Shown in pieces: positions 63,059 to 64,000 of a stretch of DNA of 64,000 nt. This DNA comes from Mycobacteroides chelonae CCUG 47445. Lineage in GTDB: Bacteria > Actinomycetota > Actinomycetes > Mycobacteriales > Mycobacteriaceae. The stretch is taken from contig NZ_CP007220.1 of NCBI RefSeq assembly GCF_001632805.1, positions 3,720,001-3,784,000 on the forward strand, given 5' to 3'. Below the pieces are notes generated by a model. It searched no databases and was not told the DNA's origin. It worked only from the letters and a program-made list of their open reading frames with translations. The position numbers and the translations under genes were made by a program. Position 1 is the first letter of the stretch. Every line of letters begins with the position of its first letter.

Positions 63059-63793
63059 ATGCCGGACGCACAAGCAGAGCCATCGCTTTCGTTCGGTTCA
63101 CAGGCCGCCGCCTACGAACGGGGCCGCCCGTCCTACCCTCCCGAAGCCATCGACTGGCTGCTGCCCGACGGAGTGCACGACGTCCTGGATCTGGGCGCCG
63201 GTACCGGGAAACTCACCACCCGCCTGGTGGAACGCGGGCTCAACGTGATCGCGGTGGATCCGCTCGCCGAAATGCTTGAGGTACTGAGCAATTCGCTTCC
63301 CGAAACCCCCGCACTACTGGGCACCGCCGAGGAGATTCCGTTACCCGACAACAGCGTGGATGCGGTACTCGTGGCGCAGGCCTGGCATTGGGTGGATCCC
63401 GAACGCGCCATTCCCGAGGTCGCTCGCGTACTGCGCCCGGGCGGGCGGCTGGGGCTGGTGTGGAACACGCGCGATGAGCGCCTGGGCTGGGTAGCCGACC
63501 TCGGCAAGATTATCGGCAGCGAGGACGATCCCTTCAACCACACGGTCAGCCTGCCCGCGCCGTTCACCGGGCAGCAACGACACCAGGTCGAATGGACGAG
63601 TTACCTTACCCCTCAGGCACTTCTGGACATGGTGGCCTCACGCAGCTACTGCATCACCGCCCCCGAAGCCGCCCGGAAGAAGACGCTGCAGCAGGTTCGG
63701 GAACTGCTGTCCACCCATCCTGCGCTTGCCCAGTCGACAGGCCTGGGGTTGCCGTACGTCACCGTGAGTATCCGGGCGACGCTCAACCAGTAG
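63059..63793 (+). CDS. SAM-dependent methyltransferase (Rv3342-like)
   Basis: A 244-residue class I methyltransferase: SFGSQAAAYERGRPSYPPEAIDWLL is a typical start for this group, VLDLGAGTGKLTTRLVERG is motif I, and AEEIPLPDNSVDAVLVAQAWHW the adenine region. ATG 63059 with GGAG upstream, 20 bases after metX, so it is probably in the same riboswitch-controlled operon. Acceptor unknown; a SAM-using enzyme in a SAM-regulated operon is suggestive. Confidence 0.9.
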   Translation: MPDAQAEPSLSFGSQAAAYERGRPSYPPEAIDWLLPDGVHDVLDLGAGTGKLTTRLVERGLNVIAVDPLAEMLEVLSNSLPETPALLGTAEEIPLPDNSVDAVLVAQAWHWVDPERAIPEVARVLRPGGRLGLVWNTRDERLGWVADLGKIIGSEDDPFNHTVSLPAPFTGQQRHQVEWTSYLTPQALLDMVASRSYCITAPEAARKKTLQQVRELLSTHPALAQSTGLGLPYVTVSIRATLNQ

Positions 63794-63847
63794 AAGATCT
63801 GTGAATCGGGTGCCCCAATTCACAGAGACGAATAGGCCGCGTGCCGC

Positions 63848-63853
63848 TACGGT
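63848..63853 (+). promoter_or_regulatory. -10 box (TACGGT) for the lipoprotein gene
   Basis: Six bases before GTG 63860. Confidence 0.5.
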
Positions 63854-63859
63854 GTACCC

Positions 63860-64000
63860 GTGCGTACGGATCGCCGCCTGCTGGCAGCCCTCTTTGTCAC
63901 CACCACATTCCTGACCCCGGCACTCGCCGGCTGTGGATCGGCGGGGTCACCTTCGGACACCAAGAATCAGTCCGAATCCAGCGCCAGCAGCGCCCCCACC
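63860..64000 (+). CDS. lipoprotein (N-terminal fragment, runs off the window)
   Basis: Forty-seven residues are visible. MRTDRRLLAALFVTTTFLTP is a signal peptide and LAGC the lipobox, so the cysteine would be lipid-modified and the protein anchored outside the membrane. The Ser-rich stretch SPSDTKNQSESSASSAPT after it is a typical tether. The functional domain lies beyond the window. Confidence 0.8.
   Translation, partial: MRTDRRLLAALFVTTTFLTPALAGCGSAGSPSDTKNQSESSASSAPT

Overview
This 64-kb window is chromosomal DNA from a rapidly growing mycobacterium, most probably of the Mycobacteroides abscessus/chelonae group. The evidence is high G+C, dense genes with 4-bp ATGA/GTGA overlaps, many leaderless ATG/GTG starts 6-8 bases after a TANNNT -10 box, and a gene order that follows, with gaps, the M. 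tuberculosis block from sseA/accA3 to metX. Species assignment and M. tuberculosis comparisons rest on recall, because no database was searched.

Layout. Bases 1-6423: end of a dienelactone hydrolase, a methyltransferase, and a minus-strand operon (DUF6285-type protein, APH-fold kinase, acyl-CoA dehydrogenase, gluconokinase, gluconate permease) divergent from a luciferase-like monooxygenase. Bases 6398-12368: an unusual membrane protein, sseA, a SufE-like protein, accA3, a small unknown and an FMN reductase behind a MerR-type operator. Bases 12370-19487: lysine catabolism (lat, lrpA, a DUF1338/HglS-like 2-oxoadipate dioxygenase, pcd), a zinc-ribbon SDR protein and a TetR regulator. Bases 19517-25731: the giant helicase lhr with three translationally coupled small genes. 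Bases 25720-36035: pseudouridine synthase, glpD2, lpdA, gamma-glutamylcyclotransferase-like gene, two M20 amidohydrolases, purine nucleoside phosphorylase, phosphomannomutase and upp.

Bases 36036-41820 look like an insertion relative to the M. tuberculosis order. They hold a compact four-gene locus resembling type VII secretion genes (EspC-like protein, helical NlpC/P60 peptidase, two YbaB-like proteins), an FkbM methyltransferase and two tandem Rv3651-like PAS proteins. The conserved order then resumes: an acidic Rv3311-like protein, add-deoA-cdd (nucleoside salvage), sdhCDAB with a strong terminator, an ECF41-type sigma factor convergent with its likely target, a lactonase-like gene, a D,D-carboxypeptidase, a YihY protein, trpS, exonuclease III, an alpha/beta hydrolase, icd2 and a SAM-IV riboswitch controlling metY-metX.

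Functional themes are lysine to 2-hydroxyglutarate, nucleoside and deoxyribose salvage, TCA cycle steps (Sdh, Icd), sulfur and methionine metabolism, and cell-wall modification. The most rewarding items for follow-up are the T7SS-like NlpC/P60 locus, the LvaABC-like operon, the ECF41 pair with a visible cognate promoter, a two-copy 62-bp palindromic repeat, an SDR lacking the catalytic tyrosine, and an LpdA with both redox cysteines. No tRNA, rRNA, CRISPR array, insertion sequence or prophage was seen.
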